A program made the position numbers and the translations under genes. Positions 1 to 8,587 of a DNA stretch of 64,000 bases are shown here, one piece after another; position 1 is the stretch's first letter, and every line of letters starts with the position of its first letter. Source of the stretch: Didemnitutus sp041906465. GTDB taxonomy: Bacteria > Verrucomicrobiota > Verrucomicrobiia > Opitutales > Opitutaceae. The DNA lies in the NCBI GenBank assembly GCA_041906465.1, contig JAYRJE010000014.1:62001-126000 (forward strand), read 5' to 3'. The notes beneath the pieces are model-generated. The model was not told the DNA's origin and ran no database searches. It was given only the letters and a program-made list of their open reading frames with translations.

Positions 1-2
1 AC

Positions 3-2246
3 GGCACGATCGGCAAGGGTGCGGTCTCGACTGATTTTAACGCCATCCCCGCGGGCGCGATCGGCCGCGTCGAAGTGCTGCGCGACGGCGCCTCCGCTCA
101 ATACGGCTCCGACGCGATTGCCGGTGTCATCAACGTCATCCTGCGCAAAGACACCGGCTGGGGCCTCGACCTCGCGTGGGGTCAGACGAAGCAGGGTGAC
201 GGCACCGACCGCAAACTCGATGCCTACGCGGGCACGAAGCTCGGCGAGAAGGGTTCGCTCTTCGTCACGCTGTGGGCGCGCGATCACGGCGCGACCGATC
301 GCAGCGGGCTCGACACGCGCCAGCAATACTTCGGCACGAACCCCGCGACCGGCGCCGCCACCAGCATCTCCGGCAACTACGGCTCAGGCACGGGCGCCAG
401 CGCGAGCAACGGCACGCTCGACGCGCGCGAGGCGACCTTCAACCGTCGCAACCATCGCTTCGGCGACCCCGCGACGAAGGACAAGGGCCTTTGGTTCAAC
501 GGTGAGCATCCACTCACGGACACGAGCGACCTCTACTTTTTCGGTGGTGCGAGCGAACGCCACGCGAACGCCGCTGGCTTCTACCGCCGCCCCGGCCAGG
601 ACGGTAACGTCCGCGCGATTTATCCGAACGGTTTCCTGCCGTTCATCGAGAGCGAGGTGAACGACCGCTCGTTCAGCACCGGCGCGCGCGGTCGCGGCGC
701 AGCGTGGAATTGGGATCTCAGCACCGCCTACGGCTCCAACTCGATCGACTTGCGCACGACCAACTCGCTGAACGTCACGCTCGGCGCCGCCAGCCCGACG
801 AGTTTCTACGACGGACGCCTGTCGTTCGACCAGTGGACGACCAACCTCGATCTCACGACGGAACGCCAACTCGGCCTCGCGACGCCGCTGAAGATCGCGC
901 TCGGCGCGGAGCACCGCTGGGAGCGCTACGGCATCAAGGCCGGCGAGCCCGCCTCCTACCGCGACGGCGGCGTGCGCATCCTCGACGGTCCGAGCGCGGG
1001 CGGCCAAGGCGCCCTCGGCGCGCAAGTTTTCCCCGGCTTCAAGCCGGGCGACGCCGGTCAGCACTCGCGCGACGCGAACGCGCTCTACATCGACCTCGAA
1101 CAGAATTTGAGCGAGCGCGTGCTCGTGTCGCTCGCGGGGCGGTTCGAGGACTACAGCGATTTCGGCCGCAGCACGACCGGCAAGCTCGCCACGCGCGTGA
1201 AACTCACGGATACGCTCGCGCTCCGCGGCTCGGTCAGCACCGGCTTCCGCGCGCCGCACCTCGCGCAGGAGTGGTTCAGCTCGACGGCGACGACGTTCAT
1301 CGGCGGTGCGCCTTATGAAATCCTGACCTTCCCCGTGAACAATCCCGCCGCCGTCGCGTTCGGCGCGAGCCCGCTGAAGGCGGAGAAGTCGGTCAACGAG
1401 AGCGTCGGCTTCACCTGGACGCCCGCGCCGAGCCTCACGGCCTCGATCGACTACTACCACATCGACATCAAGGACCGCATCGTTCTCTCGTCGAATTTCC
1501 TCAACAACAACGGCACGAACGTCACGTCGTTCCTCGCCGCGCAAGGCATCACCGGCATCGGGGGCGGTCGCTATTTCACCAACGCCGTCGACACCACCAC
1601 GCAGGGCGCCGACCTCAGCGTCCGCTACATTCTGAAGACGAACGCCGCCGGCAAGTTCACCTTCACGACCGGCGCGAACGTCAACCGCACGCGCGTCACG
1701 CGGATCAAAACGCCGCCCGCCGCTCTCGCCGCGGTCACGACCACGCCGCTCTTCGATCTCGCCGAACAAACGCGCCTCGAAAAGGGCCAGCCGCGCGACA
1801 ATCTGAATCTCGCGGTGAACTGGGAAGTGGGGAAATGGGCCTTCCTCGTGCGCGAAGTCCGCTACGGCGAGATCTCGAGCGTCCAAGCAAACAACGCGAC
1901 GCCGGCGGCGATCGCGGTGCTCACGCCCGGCTACGACGTGTCATTCGCGCCCGCGGTCCCCGGCACGGTCGGTGGCACCACCACGAATCAGCAGGTCATC
2001 CAGACTTTCGGCGCCAAGTGGCTCACCGATCTCGACCTCACTTACCACGCGACGAAGCACGTCACCGTCTCGGTCGGAGCGAATAACTTATTCGACGTTT
2101 ATCCGGACAAGAACATCGCTTCGCGCGTCGTGAACGGCACCGCGACCAACGGCTACGATAGCGCTGGCTTGTTGCCTTACACCGGCTTGTCGCCCTTCGG
2201 TTTCAACGGCGCGTTCTACTACGCGAAGCTCGGCCTGAGATTCTGA
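3..2246 (+). CDS. TonB-dependent receptor, 5' truncated by the window edge
   Basis: Outer-membrane active transporter. The reading frame is open from the first bases of the window, so the signal peptide and early plug lie outside. The visible part starts in the plug domain, where the motif VLRDGASAQYGSDAIAGVIN (residues about 25-44 of the visible protein) is the classic plug sequence of this family. A long beta-barrel rich in aromatic and Asp/Asn residues follows and ends in the outer-membrane signature Y-A-K-L-G-L-R-F with terminal Phe. The substrate cannot be read from the sequence; the DGASAQYGSDAIAGVIN type is common in siderophore and carbohydrate receptors. The next gene is an Rrf2 regulator with its own promoter-like region, so co-regulation is not implied. 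Confidence 0.93.
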   Translation, partial: GTIGKGAVSTDFNAIPAGAIGRVEVLRDGASAQYGSDAIAGVINVILRKDTGWGLDLAWGQTKQGDGTDRKLDAYAGTKLGEKGSLFVTLWARDHGATDRSGLDTRQQYFGTNPATGAATSISGNYGSGTGASASNGTLDAREATFNRRNHRFGDPATKDKGLWFNGEHPLTDTSDLYFFGGASERHANAAGFYRRPGQDGNVRAIYPNGFLPFIESEVNDRSFSTGARGRGAAWNWDLSTAYGSNSIDLRTTNSLNVTLGAASPTSFYDGRLSFDQWTTNLDLTTERQLGLATPLKIALGAEHRWERYGIKAGEPASYRDGGVRILDGPSAGGQGALGAQVFPGFKPGDAGQHSRDANALYIDLEQNLSERVLVSLAGRFEDYSDFGRSTTGKLATRVKLTDTLALRGSVSTGFRAPHLAQEWFSSTATTFIGGAPYEILTFPVNNPAAVAFGASPLKAEKSVNESVGFTWTPAPSLTASIDYYHIDIKDRIVLSSNFLNNNGTNVTSFLAAQGITGIGGGRYFTNAVDTTTQGADLSVRYILKTNAAGKFTFTTGANVNRTRVTRIKTPPAALAAVTTTPLFDLAEQTRLEKGQPRDNLNLAVNWEVGKWAFLVREVRYGEISSVQANNATPAAIAVLTPGYDVSFAPAVPGTVGGTTTNQQVIQTFGAKWLTDLDLTYHATKHVTVSVGANNLFDVYPDKNIASRVVNGTATNGYDSAGLLPYTGLSPFGFNGAFYYAKLGLRF

Positions 2247-2258
2247 TCCGTTTCGCCG

Positions 2259-2283
2259 CGTCCGGCCCGGGTCGTCCCGGACG
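2259..2283 (+). terminator. GC hairpin after the TonB receptor
   Basis: The arms CGTCCGG (2259-2265) and CCGGACG (2277-2283) form a 7-bp stem 13 bases after the receptor stop codon. No clear U-run follows, so termination here is only possible. A second stem-loop (GCCGCTTGA/TCAAGCGGC, 2319-2347) lies further downstream. Confidence 0.35.
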
Positions 2284-2358
2284 AACGCAGCGTCCTTTCC
2301 CAGTTTCTGAAGAAGAACGCCGCTTGATTCTCTATGACTCAAGCGGCTGATAATCTGC

Positions 2359-2399
2359 TTGAAGTAATTCCTACTATTTTAATGTAGTTTAGATAAATC
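2359..2399 (+). promoter_or_regulatory. AT-rich promoter/operator region of the Rrf2 gene
   Basis: This is a markedly AT-rich stretch in a GC-rich genome, ending at the ATG of the Rrf2 regulator (2400). It holds TTGAAG (2359-2364) as a possible -35 and TAATGT or nearby AT-rich hexamers as possible -10. It overlaps an imperfect palindrome CTAC-N9-GTAG (2371-2387). Rrf2 regulators usually autoregulate through such elements, so this is a candidate operator; that role is inferred. Confidence 0.45.
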
Positions 2400-2975
2400 A
2401 TGAAACTCTCCAAGCGCGGCGAATACGCCCTCCGATCCCTCATCAACCTCGGCATCGCCGCCAAGGTCGGTCGGTCGTTGTTGCGCGTCTCGGAGCTGGC
2501 GAAAACCGAGGATATGCCGATCAAGTTCCTCGAGCAGGTCATGCAACAGCTCCGCGAAGCGGGCTACGTGGAGGCGGTCCGCGGCAAGCTCGGGGGCTAC
2601 CGGCTCGCCCGGCCAGCCGGTGAGATTCGCGTCGGCGAGATCATCCGCCTGATCGATGGTCCGCTGGCCCCGATCGGCTGCGTGAGCCAGAGCGCTTACG
2701 CGCCCTGCAATTGCCCCGACGAGGCGCATTGCGGCCTGCGGATGCTCATGCTCGATGTGCGCAACGCCATCGCGAACATCCTGGACCGCTACACGCTGGC
2801 CGACGTCGTCGAGGTTACCACGCGCAAGATGGTCCGCGACGGACTGCCGTTGCCGTTCAGCGAGCCCGTGGTGCAGCCGCGCGTTGCCACCGCGCCGCGC
2901 ACCGGACACCGCAAGCCCCGCCTCAGCCCGGCAGAGGGCGTGGTGCACGAACTTTTGGGAGACTACGCCATATGA
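2400..2975 (+). CDS. Rrf2-family transcriptional regulator, probably of sulfur assimilation
   Basis: 191-residue winged-helix regulator. The N-terminus MKLSKRGEYALRSLINLG is the Rrf2 signature, followed by the wing motif GKLGGYRLARPA near residues 63-73. Four cysteines (C94, C103, C105, C111) sit where IscR-type proteins bind an Fe-S cluster, so an Fe-S or redox sensor is plausible. The C-terminus has a roughly 40-residue tail. It overlaps the next gene as ATGA and heads the sulfate uptake cluster. By analogy with CymR, it likely represses or activates those genes according to sulfur status. The family call is firm; the sulfur role is inferred from context. Confidence 0.88.
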   Translation: MKLSKRGEYALRSLINLGIAAKVGRSLLRVSELAKTEDMPIKFLEQVMQQLREAGYVEAVRGKLGGYRLARPAGEIRVGEIIRLIDGPLAPIGCVSQSAYAPCNCPDEAHCGLRMLMLDVRNAIANILDRYTLADVVEVTTRKMVRDGLPLPFSEPVVQPRVATAPRTGHRKPRLSPAEGVVHELLGDYAI

Positions 2976-3169
2976 ACCCTACCTCTGCGATCAACCCGCC
3001 CGCGGACGACCGCACGCCCGACTGGCTGCGCCTCGTGCAGCAGAAGGTCGAATCGTTGCGCTACGGCGTCGTGCAACTCGTCGTCCACGACGGACGCGTC
3101 ACGCAGATCGAGCGCACCGAAAAGACCCGCTTGCCGTCCGGCGCCGATGGCGCGCCGCATTCCCACTGA
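2972..3169 (+). CDS. YezD-like small protein (DUF2292)
   Basis: 65-residue protein whose ATG overlaps the TGA of the Rrf2 gene (ATGA), indicating translational coupling. The core LRYGVVQLVVHDGRVTQIER followed by TEKTRL is the DUF2292/YezD pattern (residues about 30-55). The family is small, cytosolic and of unknown function, and often sits beside sulfur-assimilation or Rrf2 genes. That neighbourhood suggests an accessory role in sulfate or cysteine metabolism, but no catalytic residues can be named. The tail GADGAPHSH is probably unstructured. Confidence 0.8.
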   Translation: MNPTSAINPPADDRTPDWLRLVQQKVESLRYGVVQLVVHDGRVTQIERTEKTRLPSGADGAPHSH

Positions 3170-3280
3170 AAATTTCCGCCTACCGCGCCCGCGGCGGCAT
3201 CTGACACCCACCGAAAGCTCCACGCCACGCACTGACCCGACCACGGGAAGTTCCCATGAAAACACCGACCTGCCCGCTCC

Positions 3281-4666
3281 ATGAGGAACTCCTCCACCTT
3301 CCGCCCGCTCGCGCGCGCTATGCTCGCGTTGCCGCTCGCGTTCTCCGCCGCGCACGCCGCTGACGACGCCGACCTGAAAGCCCTGCGCGACCAGATCCGC
3401 GCTCTCGAACAAAAACTGCTCGTGCTCGAACGCAAACAAGAGCTCAAGGACGAAGCCGCTGCCGCGGCCGCGCCGTCGACACCGAAGATCACGGTGAACG
3501 ACAAGGGCGTGACGCTCGCCTCGGCCGACGCGGCGAACTCGCTGCGCGTCCGCGGCCTCGTCCAACTCGACTCGCGCACGTTCTTCGGCGACGGCGGCGG
3601 CGTGACGAACAACGCCTTCGTGCTCCGCCGGGCGCGTCTCATCACCGAAGGCCAGTTCGCGACAAATTACTCCTTCCAGCTCGTGAGCGAGTTCGGCGGC
3701 AGCAGCGTCAGTATCCTCGACGCGAACCTGAACGTTTTCCTCACGAAGGGGCTCCAGGTCCGCCTCGGCAAATTCAAGTCGCCCATCGGCCTCGAGCAAT
3801 TGCAGTCCGACTCGTGGACGTTCTTCAACGAGCGCTCCATCGTCAGCAATCTCGTGCCGAACCGCGACCTCGGCATCCAGGCGTGGGGTGATCTCGCCGA
3901 CAACCGCGTGAGCTACGCCGTCGGCGTGTTCAACGGCGTCGCTGACGCCGCGAGTTCGACCAACACGGATTTCGACAACGAGAAAGACGTCGCCGCGCGC
4001 GTGACCTTCACGCCGTTCCGCAACGAAGCCGGCTCGCCCTTCCAAGGTCTCACCTTCGGTCTCGCCGGCAATGTCGGTCGGGAAAAAACCGCGTCGGGCC
4101 GCCCGTCCGGCTACCGCACCGACGGCCAGCAGACGTTCTTTTCCTACAATTCGAGCGTCGTCGCCGACGGCCTGAACTGGCGCGTCTCGCCGCAACTCGA
4201 CTATCGCAACGGCTCCTTCGGCCTCCTCGGCGAATACGTCCTCTCCACGGTCAACGTCCGTCCGAGCGCGACCGGCGCGAAGGCCGAGTTGCAGAACCAG
4301 GCCTGGCAGGTTGCCGCCGGCTACGTGCTCACCGGCGAGGACTCCAGCTACGCTGGCGTCGTGCCGCGCTCGAACTTCGATTACGCCGCCGGCACTTGGG
4401 GCGCATTCGAGGTCACCGGCCGCGTCGCGCGCGTCGACGTCGACGATGACGCCTTCCCGCTGTTCGCGTCCGCCGCTTCCAGTGCGAACCAAGCGACTTC
4501 CTTCGGTGTCGGCCTGAACTGGTATCTCAGCAAGGCAGTGCTCCTGAAACTCGATTACTACCAAACGGACTTCGGTCTCAACGCCGCTGCGCCCGCTCTT
4601 CCCACCGCCGCCGTCCTGCGCCAGGACGAGAAGGCCTTCATCGCTCGCTTCCAACTCGGCTTCTAA
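3281..4666 (+). CDS. OprP/OprO-like outer-membrane porin
   Basis: 461 residues with a signal peptide (cleavage near AHA-AD, residues 24-27). A short coiled coil follows (about residues 28-58, LKALRDQIRALEQKLLVLERK), typical of phosphate-selective O/P porins, where it trimerises. The rest is beta-barrel: RARLITEGQFATNYSFQLVSEF is characteristic, and the protein ends in Phe (ARFQLGF). It lies between the regulator and the sulfate-binding protein, so it probably admits sulfate or other anions through the outer membrane. Anion choice is inferred only from context. The 110-base gap upstream contains a small GGGAAGTTCCC palindrome but no gene. Confidence 0.88.
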   Translation: MRNSSTFRPLARAMLALPLAFSAAHAADDADLKALRDQIRALEQKLLVLERKQELKDEAAAAAAPSTPKITVNDKGVTLASADAANSLRVRGLVQLDSRTFFGDGGGVTNNAFVLRRARLITEGQFATNYSFQLVSEFGGSSVSILDANLNVFLTKGLQVRLGKFKSPIGLEQLQSDSWTFFNERSIVSNLVPNRDLGIQAWGDLADNRVSYAVGVFNGVADAASSTNTDFDNEKDVAARVTFTPFRNEAGSPFQGLTFGLAGNVGREKTASGRPSGYRTDGQQTFFSYNSSVVADGLNWRVSPQLDYRNGSFGLLGEYVLSTVNVRPSATGAKAELQNQAWQVAAGYVLTGEDSSYAGVVPRSNFDYAAGTWGAFEVTGRVARVDVDDDAFPLFASAASSANQATSFGVGLNWYLSKAVLLKLDYYQTDFGLNAAAPALPTAAVLRQDEKAFIARFQLGF

Positions 4667-4691
4667 CCCGCGCCATTGCGCGCCACCGATC

Positions 4692-5687
4692 ATGAAATTC
4701 AAATCGATTCTCCTCCTCGCGACGCTCGCTTTGGGAGCTACCCTCGCCTCCGCCAAGTCCATCGAGCTGCTCAACGTCTCCTACGACCCGACGCGCGAGC
4801 TCTACGGCGAATACAACAAAGCCTTCGCCGCCCACTGGAAGGCGAAGACCGGCGACAGCGTCACCGTGAAGCAATCGCACGGCGGCTCCGGCAAACAAGC
4901 GCGCTCGGTCATCGACGGCCTCCAAGCTGACGTGGTGACGCTCGCGCTCGCGGCCGACGTCGATGCGCTCTACGACGTCGCAAAACTCATTCCGCAGGAT
5001 TGGCAAAAGCGCCTGCCGCAAAACTCCGCGCCCTACACGAGCACGATCGTCTTTCTCGTGCGCAAAGGAAACCCGAAGGGCATCAAGGACTGGGACGATC
5101 TCCTGAAAAAAGACGTCAGTGTCATCACCCCGAATCCGAAGACCTCCGGCGGTGCGCGCTGGAACTACCTCGCCGCTTGGGCCTACGCGAAGCACAAGTT
5201 CGGCAGTGACGACGCGGCGAAGGACTTCGTCGGCAAACTCTTCAAGAACGTGCCCGTGCTCGACAGCGGCGCGCGCGGCTCGACCACGACTTTCGTCCAA
5301 CGCGAGATCGGCGACGTGCTGCTCGCGTGGGAGAACGAAGCCTTCTTTGCCAAAAAGGAGTTCGGCACGGACACATTCGAAATCGTTGTCCCGTCGCTCA
5401 GCATCCTCGCCGAGCCGAACGTGACGTGGGTAGACAAGTTTGTGAAGAAGCACGGCACTGAGGAGGTGGCTAAAGCCTACCTCGAATACCTCTACTCGGA
5501 CGAAGCGCAGGAAATCATCGCGCGGCACTTCTACCGTCCGCGCAGCGAAGCCGTCGCGCAAAAATACGCCGCCAAGTTCCCGGCACTGAAGCTCGTCACC
5601 ATCGACGAGGAATTCGGCGGCTGGACCAAGGTGCAGAAGCAACACTTCGCCGACGGCGGCATTTTCGACCAGATCTACGCCAAGTAA
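4692..5687 (+). CDS. sbp: Sulfate ABC transporter substrate-binding protein
   Basis: 331-residue periplasmic protein. The signal peptide MKFKSILLLATLALGATLASA is followed by IELLNVSYDPTRELYGEYNKAF, the Sbp/CysP signature. SHGGSGKQARSVIDGLQADVV and the NPKTSGGARWNYLAAWAYA motif are sulfate-contacting loops of this family. It binds sulfate or thiosulfate and hands it to CysTWA, encoded about 1.2 kb downstream on the same strand. Two unrelated small genes separate it from cysT, which is unusual for this operon type. Length is normal for the family. Confidence 0.95.
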   Translation: MKFKSILLLATLALGATLASAKSIELLNVSYDPTRELYGEYNKAFAAHWKAKTGDSVTVKQSHGGSGKQARSVIDGLQADVVTLALAADVDALYDVAKLIPQDWQKRLPQNSAPYTSTIVFLVRKGNPKGIKDWDDLLKKDVSVITPNPKTSGGARWNYLAAWAYAKHKFGSDDAAKDFVGKLFKNVPVLDSGARGSTTTFVQREIGDVLLAWENEAFFAKKEFGTDTFEIVVPSLSILAEPNVTWVDKFVKKHGTEEVAKAYLEYLYSDEAQEIIARHFYRPRSEAVAQKYAAKFPALKLVTIDEEFGGWTKVQKQHFADGGIFDQIYAK

Positions 5688-5707
5688 TATCGCCTTCACT
5701 CACAGTT

Positions 5708-5755
5708 CCGAGGCGCGTCCGACCATGTTCACGAGGGCACGCCGGCCCGCCTCGG
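5708..5755 (+). other. Inverted repeat after sbp
   Basis: CCGAGGCG (5708-5715) and CGCCTCGG (5748-5755) are perfectly complementary around a 32-base loop and are followed by TTTCC. This could attenuate transcription between sbp and the downstream genes. It overlaps the most upstream ATG of the next gene (5725), which argues for an internal start there. Confidence 0.4.
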
Positions 5756-5772
5756 TTTCCTCCATGCTCACC

Positions 5773-6567
5773 ATGAGTTCAAATTCTCGCACCACCCCGG
5801 GGACGCGCGCGTCCTCGAGCGTGCCCTCGTCTTCGCTGAGCGCACGGCTTCGTTTCCTCGCGGAGGCGGCGCAGGAATCCGATCACCTCTTCGCCTCGCC
5901 CCTGGGACCGTTTTACGCCGACGATGCGCCCGTCTATCTGCCGCGGTTCGTCTACTTCGGCCCGCACAGCTCCGAGGCTTCGTTGCGGCTCGCGCTTCTT
6001 GCCGGTTGGGGCCGTCACGACTTGCTCGCCGCGCAGTCGCTGGTGGCGTTTGTCGAAGGACTCGCGCGCCGCCCGGATATTGGCGCAGGCGTCAACCTCT
6101 CGCTGTTCCCCGTCGTGAACGCTCGGCGATTTCTCGCGGACGCGGAAGAGCATGATTTGTCGGCGGTCCATTGGGGCGAATCCCGCGAAGCCGAGATCAA
6201 GCTGCTGTCGCTGGAGGCGCGCGTGCGCAGTTATCATGGTCTTGTGAGCGTCGTGACGACCTTCGACGACGCGCCGGCCGCGCGCGTGCGCACGGTCCTG
6301 ACCGATCACGTTGCCGCGTCGGACGTCGAGTTGTTCACCTCCGAGGATTTCGGTCCGTGGGCTGTTCGCTTCGAGGCGCTCGCGGCGCGAGCGGTGACGG
6401 AGGGGCCGCTCACGTTGGCGCAGGATCTCGCGTTCGCGCCGTTCGAGGTCGAGATCGCGCTGCCGGCGCATTGGGCGCAAGCGCACGCCGACCGCAGTCT
6501 CGCCGCGCTCTTGAAGCGGCTCATCCAACGCTACCGCGGCTTTTTCGCCTACGGTCAGCACCTCTGA
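5773..6567 (+). CDS. M14-like (AstE/aspartoacylase-type) putative metallopeptidase
   Basis: 264 residues from the ATG at 5773; in-frame ATGs at 5725 and 5764 are alternatives, but 5725 lies within an inverted repeat. After a Ser/Thr-rich N-terminus, YFGPHSSEASLRLALLAG (residues 61-78) has an HxxE pair (H65, E68) as in M14 zinc peptidases. NLSLFPVVNARRF (108-120) resembles the family's P-x-x-N strand, and H155 could be the third zinc ligand. No signal peptide is evident. It sits between the sulfate-binding protein and the permease genes. A hydrolase releasing a sulfur-containing or amino-acid substrate is conceivable, but function is unknown and the family assignment is tentative. Confidence 0.6.
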   Translation: MSSNSRTTPGTRASSSVPSSSLSARLRFLAEAAQESDHLFASPLGPFYADDAPVYLPRFVYFGPHSSEASLRLALLAGWGRHDLLAAQSLVAFVEGLARRPDIGAGVNLSLFPVVNARRFLADAEEHDLSAVHWGESREAEIKLLSLEARVRSYHGLVSVVTTFDDAPAARVRTVLTDHVAASDVELFTSEDFGPWAVRFEALAARAVTEGPLTLAQDLAFAPFEVEIALPAHWAQAHADRSLAALLKRLIQRYRGFFAYGQHL

Positions 6568-6570
6568 GGC

Positions 6571-6864
6571 ATGGTCACAAGTGCGTCACATCTGACTCCG
6601 CTGTCGCGTTTGTTCGCCATGCTGCATCGACTGTCGGTCGCCCGAACGGGGCCTGTTGCCGTTCGCGCACCGCGAAGCCTTATTGCCGAAATCCAACGCA
6701 TGCCTGATCGCCGCCGCCAAGTGCTGACGCTTCGCTTCGTCTACGGACTTCCGCAGGCCGACGTCGCGCGCCGCCTCGGCCTGACCGAAGCGCAGGTCGC
6801 GACTGAGATAGCGGCGGGCGTGCGCACGGTCGTGGCGAGCCGGACGACGGGAGGTGAGGCATGA
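6571..6864 (+). CDS. Mini protein with a sigma-70 region 4-like helix-turn-helix
   Basis: 97-residue protein starting 3 bases after the preceding stop codon and ending in an ATGA overlap with cysT, so it is clearly part of the operon. Residues about 45-85 (MPDRRRQVLTLRFVYGLPQA and onward) match the region 4 HTH of sigma factors: 'LTLRFVYGLPQADVA' is the first helix pair and 'LGLTEAQVAT' the recognition part. Region 2 is absent, so it cannot act as a sigma factor by itself. It may be a DNA-binding accessory regulator of sulfate uptake. No characterised homologue is recognised. Confidence 0.7.
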   Translation: MVTSASHLTPLSRLFAMLHRLSVARTGPVAVRAPRSLIAEIQRMPDRRRQVLTLRFVYGLPQADVARRLGLTEAQVATEIAAGVRTVVASRTTGGEA

Positions 6865-7709
6865 GCGTCACCGCCACCACCGCGAGGGTGTTCCCGCGCC
6901 GCGTGCTGCCGGGCTTCGGCCTGTCGCTCGGGTTCACGCTCGTTTACTTGAGCTTGATCGTGCTCGTGCCGCTGTCGGCGACGTTCCTGCGCACGGCGGG
7001 CATGGAGTGGGCGGATTTCTGGGAAACGATCACGGCGCCGCGCGTGGTGGCGTCGTATCGCCTGAGCTTCGGCGGCTCGCTCATCGCCGGCGGGATCAAC
7101 GCCGTATTCGGCCTGATCGTGGCGTGGGTGCTCGCGCGCTATTCGTTCCCGGGCAAACGCGTGGTCGACGCACTCGTCGATCTGCCCTTCGCGTTGCCGA
7201 CGGCGGTCGCCGGCATCGCGCTCGCCGCGGTCTACGCGCCGAACGGCTGGATCGGCGCGCTGCTGAAACCTTACGGCATCAAGGTGGCGTTCACGGAACT
7301 CGGCGTGCTCGTGGCGCTGACCTTCGTGGGGTTGCCGTTCGTGGTGCGCACGCTTCAGCCGGTCATCGAGAACCTCGAGCCGGAATTGGAGGAAGCCTCT
7401 GCCAGCCTCGGCGCGACGCGGCTGCAAACGCTGCGGCGGGTCGTGCTGCCGCAGTTGCTGCCGGCGTTGCTCACGGGCTTTGCGTTGGCGTTCGCGCGGG
7501 CGCTGGGCGAATACGGCTCCGTCGTCTTCATCTCGGGCAACATGCCTGGTCGCACCGAGATCACGCCGCTGCTCATCGTCACGAAGCTCGAACAATACGA
7601 CTATCGCGGCGCCACGGCGCTGGCCGTCGTGATGCTCGTGGCGTCGTTCGCGCTGCTGCTGCTCATCAACACGCTTCAGAAATGGAGCAACTGGAGGAAC
7701 CGCGAGTAA
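6861..7709 (+). CDS. cysT: Sulfate ABC transporter permease CysT
   Basis: 282-residue inner-membrane permease with about six transmembrane helices. The EAA loop reads LEEASASLGATRLQTLRRVVLPQ followed by LLP (about residues 173-198), where it contacts the ATPase. DLPFALPTAVAGIALAAVY is diagnostic of CysT/CysU. It starts within an ATGA overlap and ends by sharing one base with the start of cysW (TAATG), so the operon is tightly coupled. With CysW it forms the channel for sulfate or thiosulfate. Confidence 0.96.
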   Translation: MSVTATTARVFPRRVLPGFGLSLGFTLVYLSLIVLVPLSATFLRTAGMEWADFWETITAPRVVASYRLSFGGSLIAGGINAVFGLIVAWVLARYSFPGKRVVDALVDLPFALPTAVAGIALAAVYAPNGWIGALLKPYGIKVAFTELGVLVALTFVGLPFVVRTLQPVIENLEPELEEASASLGATRLQTLRRVVLPQLLPALLTGFALAFARALGEYGSVVFISGNMPGRTEITPLLIVTKLEQYDYRGATALAVVMLVASFALLLLINTLQKWSNWRNRE

Positions 7710-8587
7710 TGGCCGGCGCGACCACCCTTTCTCCCGCCCGGTCCGCGGCGCCCGCGGCCCGCAGCCAGAACGAGCCGGCCTGGCTGAAGTGGACGCTGCT
7801 CGCCGTGGCGTTCGCGTTTCTGGCGCTGTTTCTCGTGGTGCCGCTCGCTGCCGTCTTTACCGAGGCGCTGCGCAAGGGCGTCGCGGCCTACTTCGCGTCC
7901 TTCCAGGACAGCGACGCGCTCTCGGCGATCAAACTCACGCTGACGACCGCCGCGATCGCGGTGCCGTGCAACCTCGTTTTCGGCGTCGCGGCGGCGTGGG
8001 CGATCGCGAAGTTCCAGTTCCGCGGCAAGAGCCTGCTCATCACGCTCATCGATCTGCCGTTTGCGGTGTCGCCGGTCATCTCCGGTCTGATTTACGTGCT
8101 GCTGTTTGGCGCGCAGGGCTGGCTTGGGCCGTGGCTGCAGGAGCACGACATCAAAATCATCTTTGCCGTGCCGGGCATCGTGCTGGCGACGACGTTCGTC
8201 ACGTTCCCGTTCGTGGCGCGCGAGCTGATCCCACTGATGCAGGCGCAGGGCAACGACGAGGAACTCGCCGCGCTCACGCTCGGCGCAAGCGGCTGGCAGA
8301 CGTTCTGGCGCGTGACGCTGCCGAACATCAAGTGGGGTTTGTTCTACGGTGTCATTCTCTGCAACGCGCGCGCGATGGGCGAATTCGGCGCCGTCTCCGT
8401 CGTCTCCGGCCACATTCGCGGCGAGACGAACACGATGCCGCTGCACGTCGAGATCCTCTACAACGAATACAACTTCGTCGCGGCTTTCGCCGTGGCGTCG
8501 CTGCTCGCGATCCTCGCGCTGGTCACGCTCGTGTTGAAGAGCGTCATCGAGTGGCGGGCCGAACGCGCCAACCCCACTTCTGCATGA
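7709..8587 (+). CDS. cysW: Sulfate ABC transporter permease CysW
   Basis: 292-residue partner permease. The start is ATG at 7709, inside the TAATG junction with cysT and preceded by GGAGG at 7693-7697. A variable N-terminal tail (residues 1-26) leads into the first helix. DLPFAVSPVISGLIYVLLFG and LGASGWQTFWRVTLPNIKWG (EAA loop) are CysW hallmarks. It overlaps cysA by ATGA. Length and motifs are normal. Confidence 0.96.
   Translation: MAGATTLSPARSAAPAARSQNEPAWLKWTLLAVAFAFLALFLVVPLAAVFTEALRKGVAAYFASFQDSDALSAIKLTLTTAAIAVPCNLVFGVAAAWAIAKFQFRGKSLLITLIDLPFAVSPVISGLIYVLLFGAQGWLGPWLQEHDIKIIFAVPGIVLATTFVTFPFVARELIPLMQAQGNDEELAALTLGASGWQTFWRVTLPNIKWGLFYGVILCNARAMGEFGAVSVVSGHIRGETNTMPLHVEILYNEYNFVAAFAVASLLAILALVTLVLKSVIEWRAERANPTSA

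Noticed and set aside
384..1886. Long minus-strand open frame opposite the TonB receptor
   Set aside because: Arg/Ala/Glu-rich composition with no recognisable domain; it is a shadow of the GC-rich receptor gene.
2963..4774. 603-residue minus-strand frame opposite the porin
   Set aside because: Repetitive Arg/Val/Glu composition and no family; the plus-strand porin has a signal peptide and a terminal Phe.
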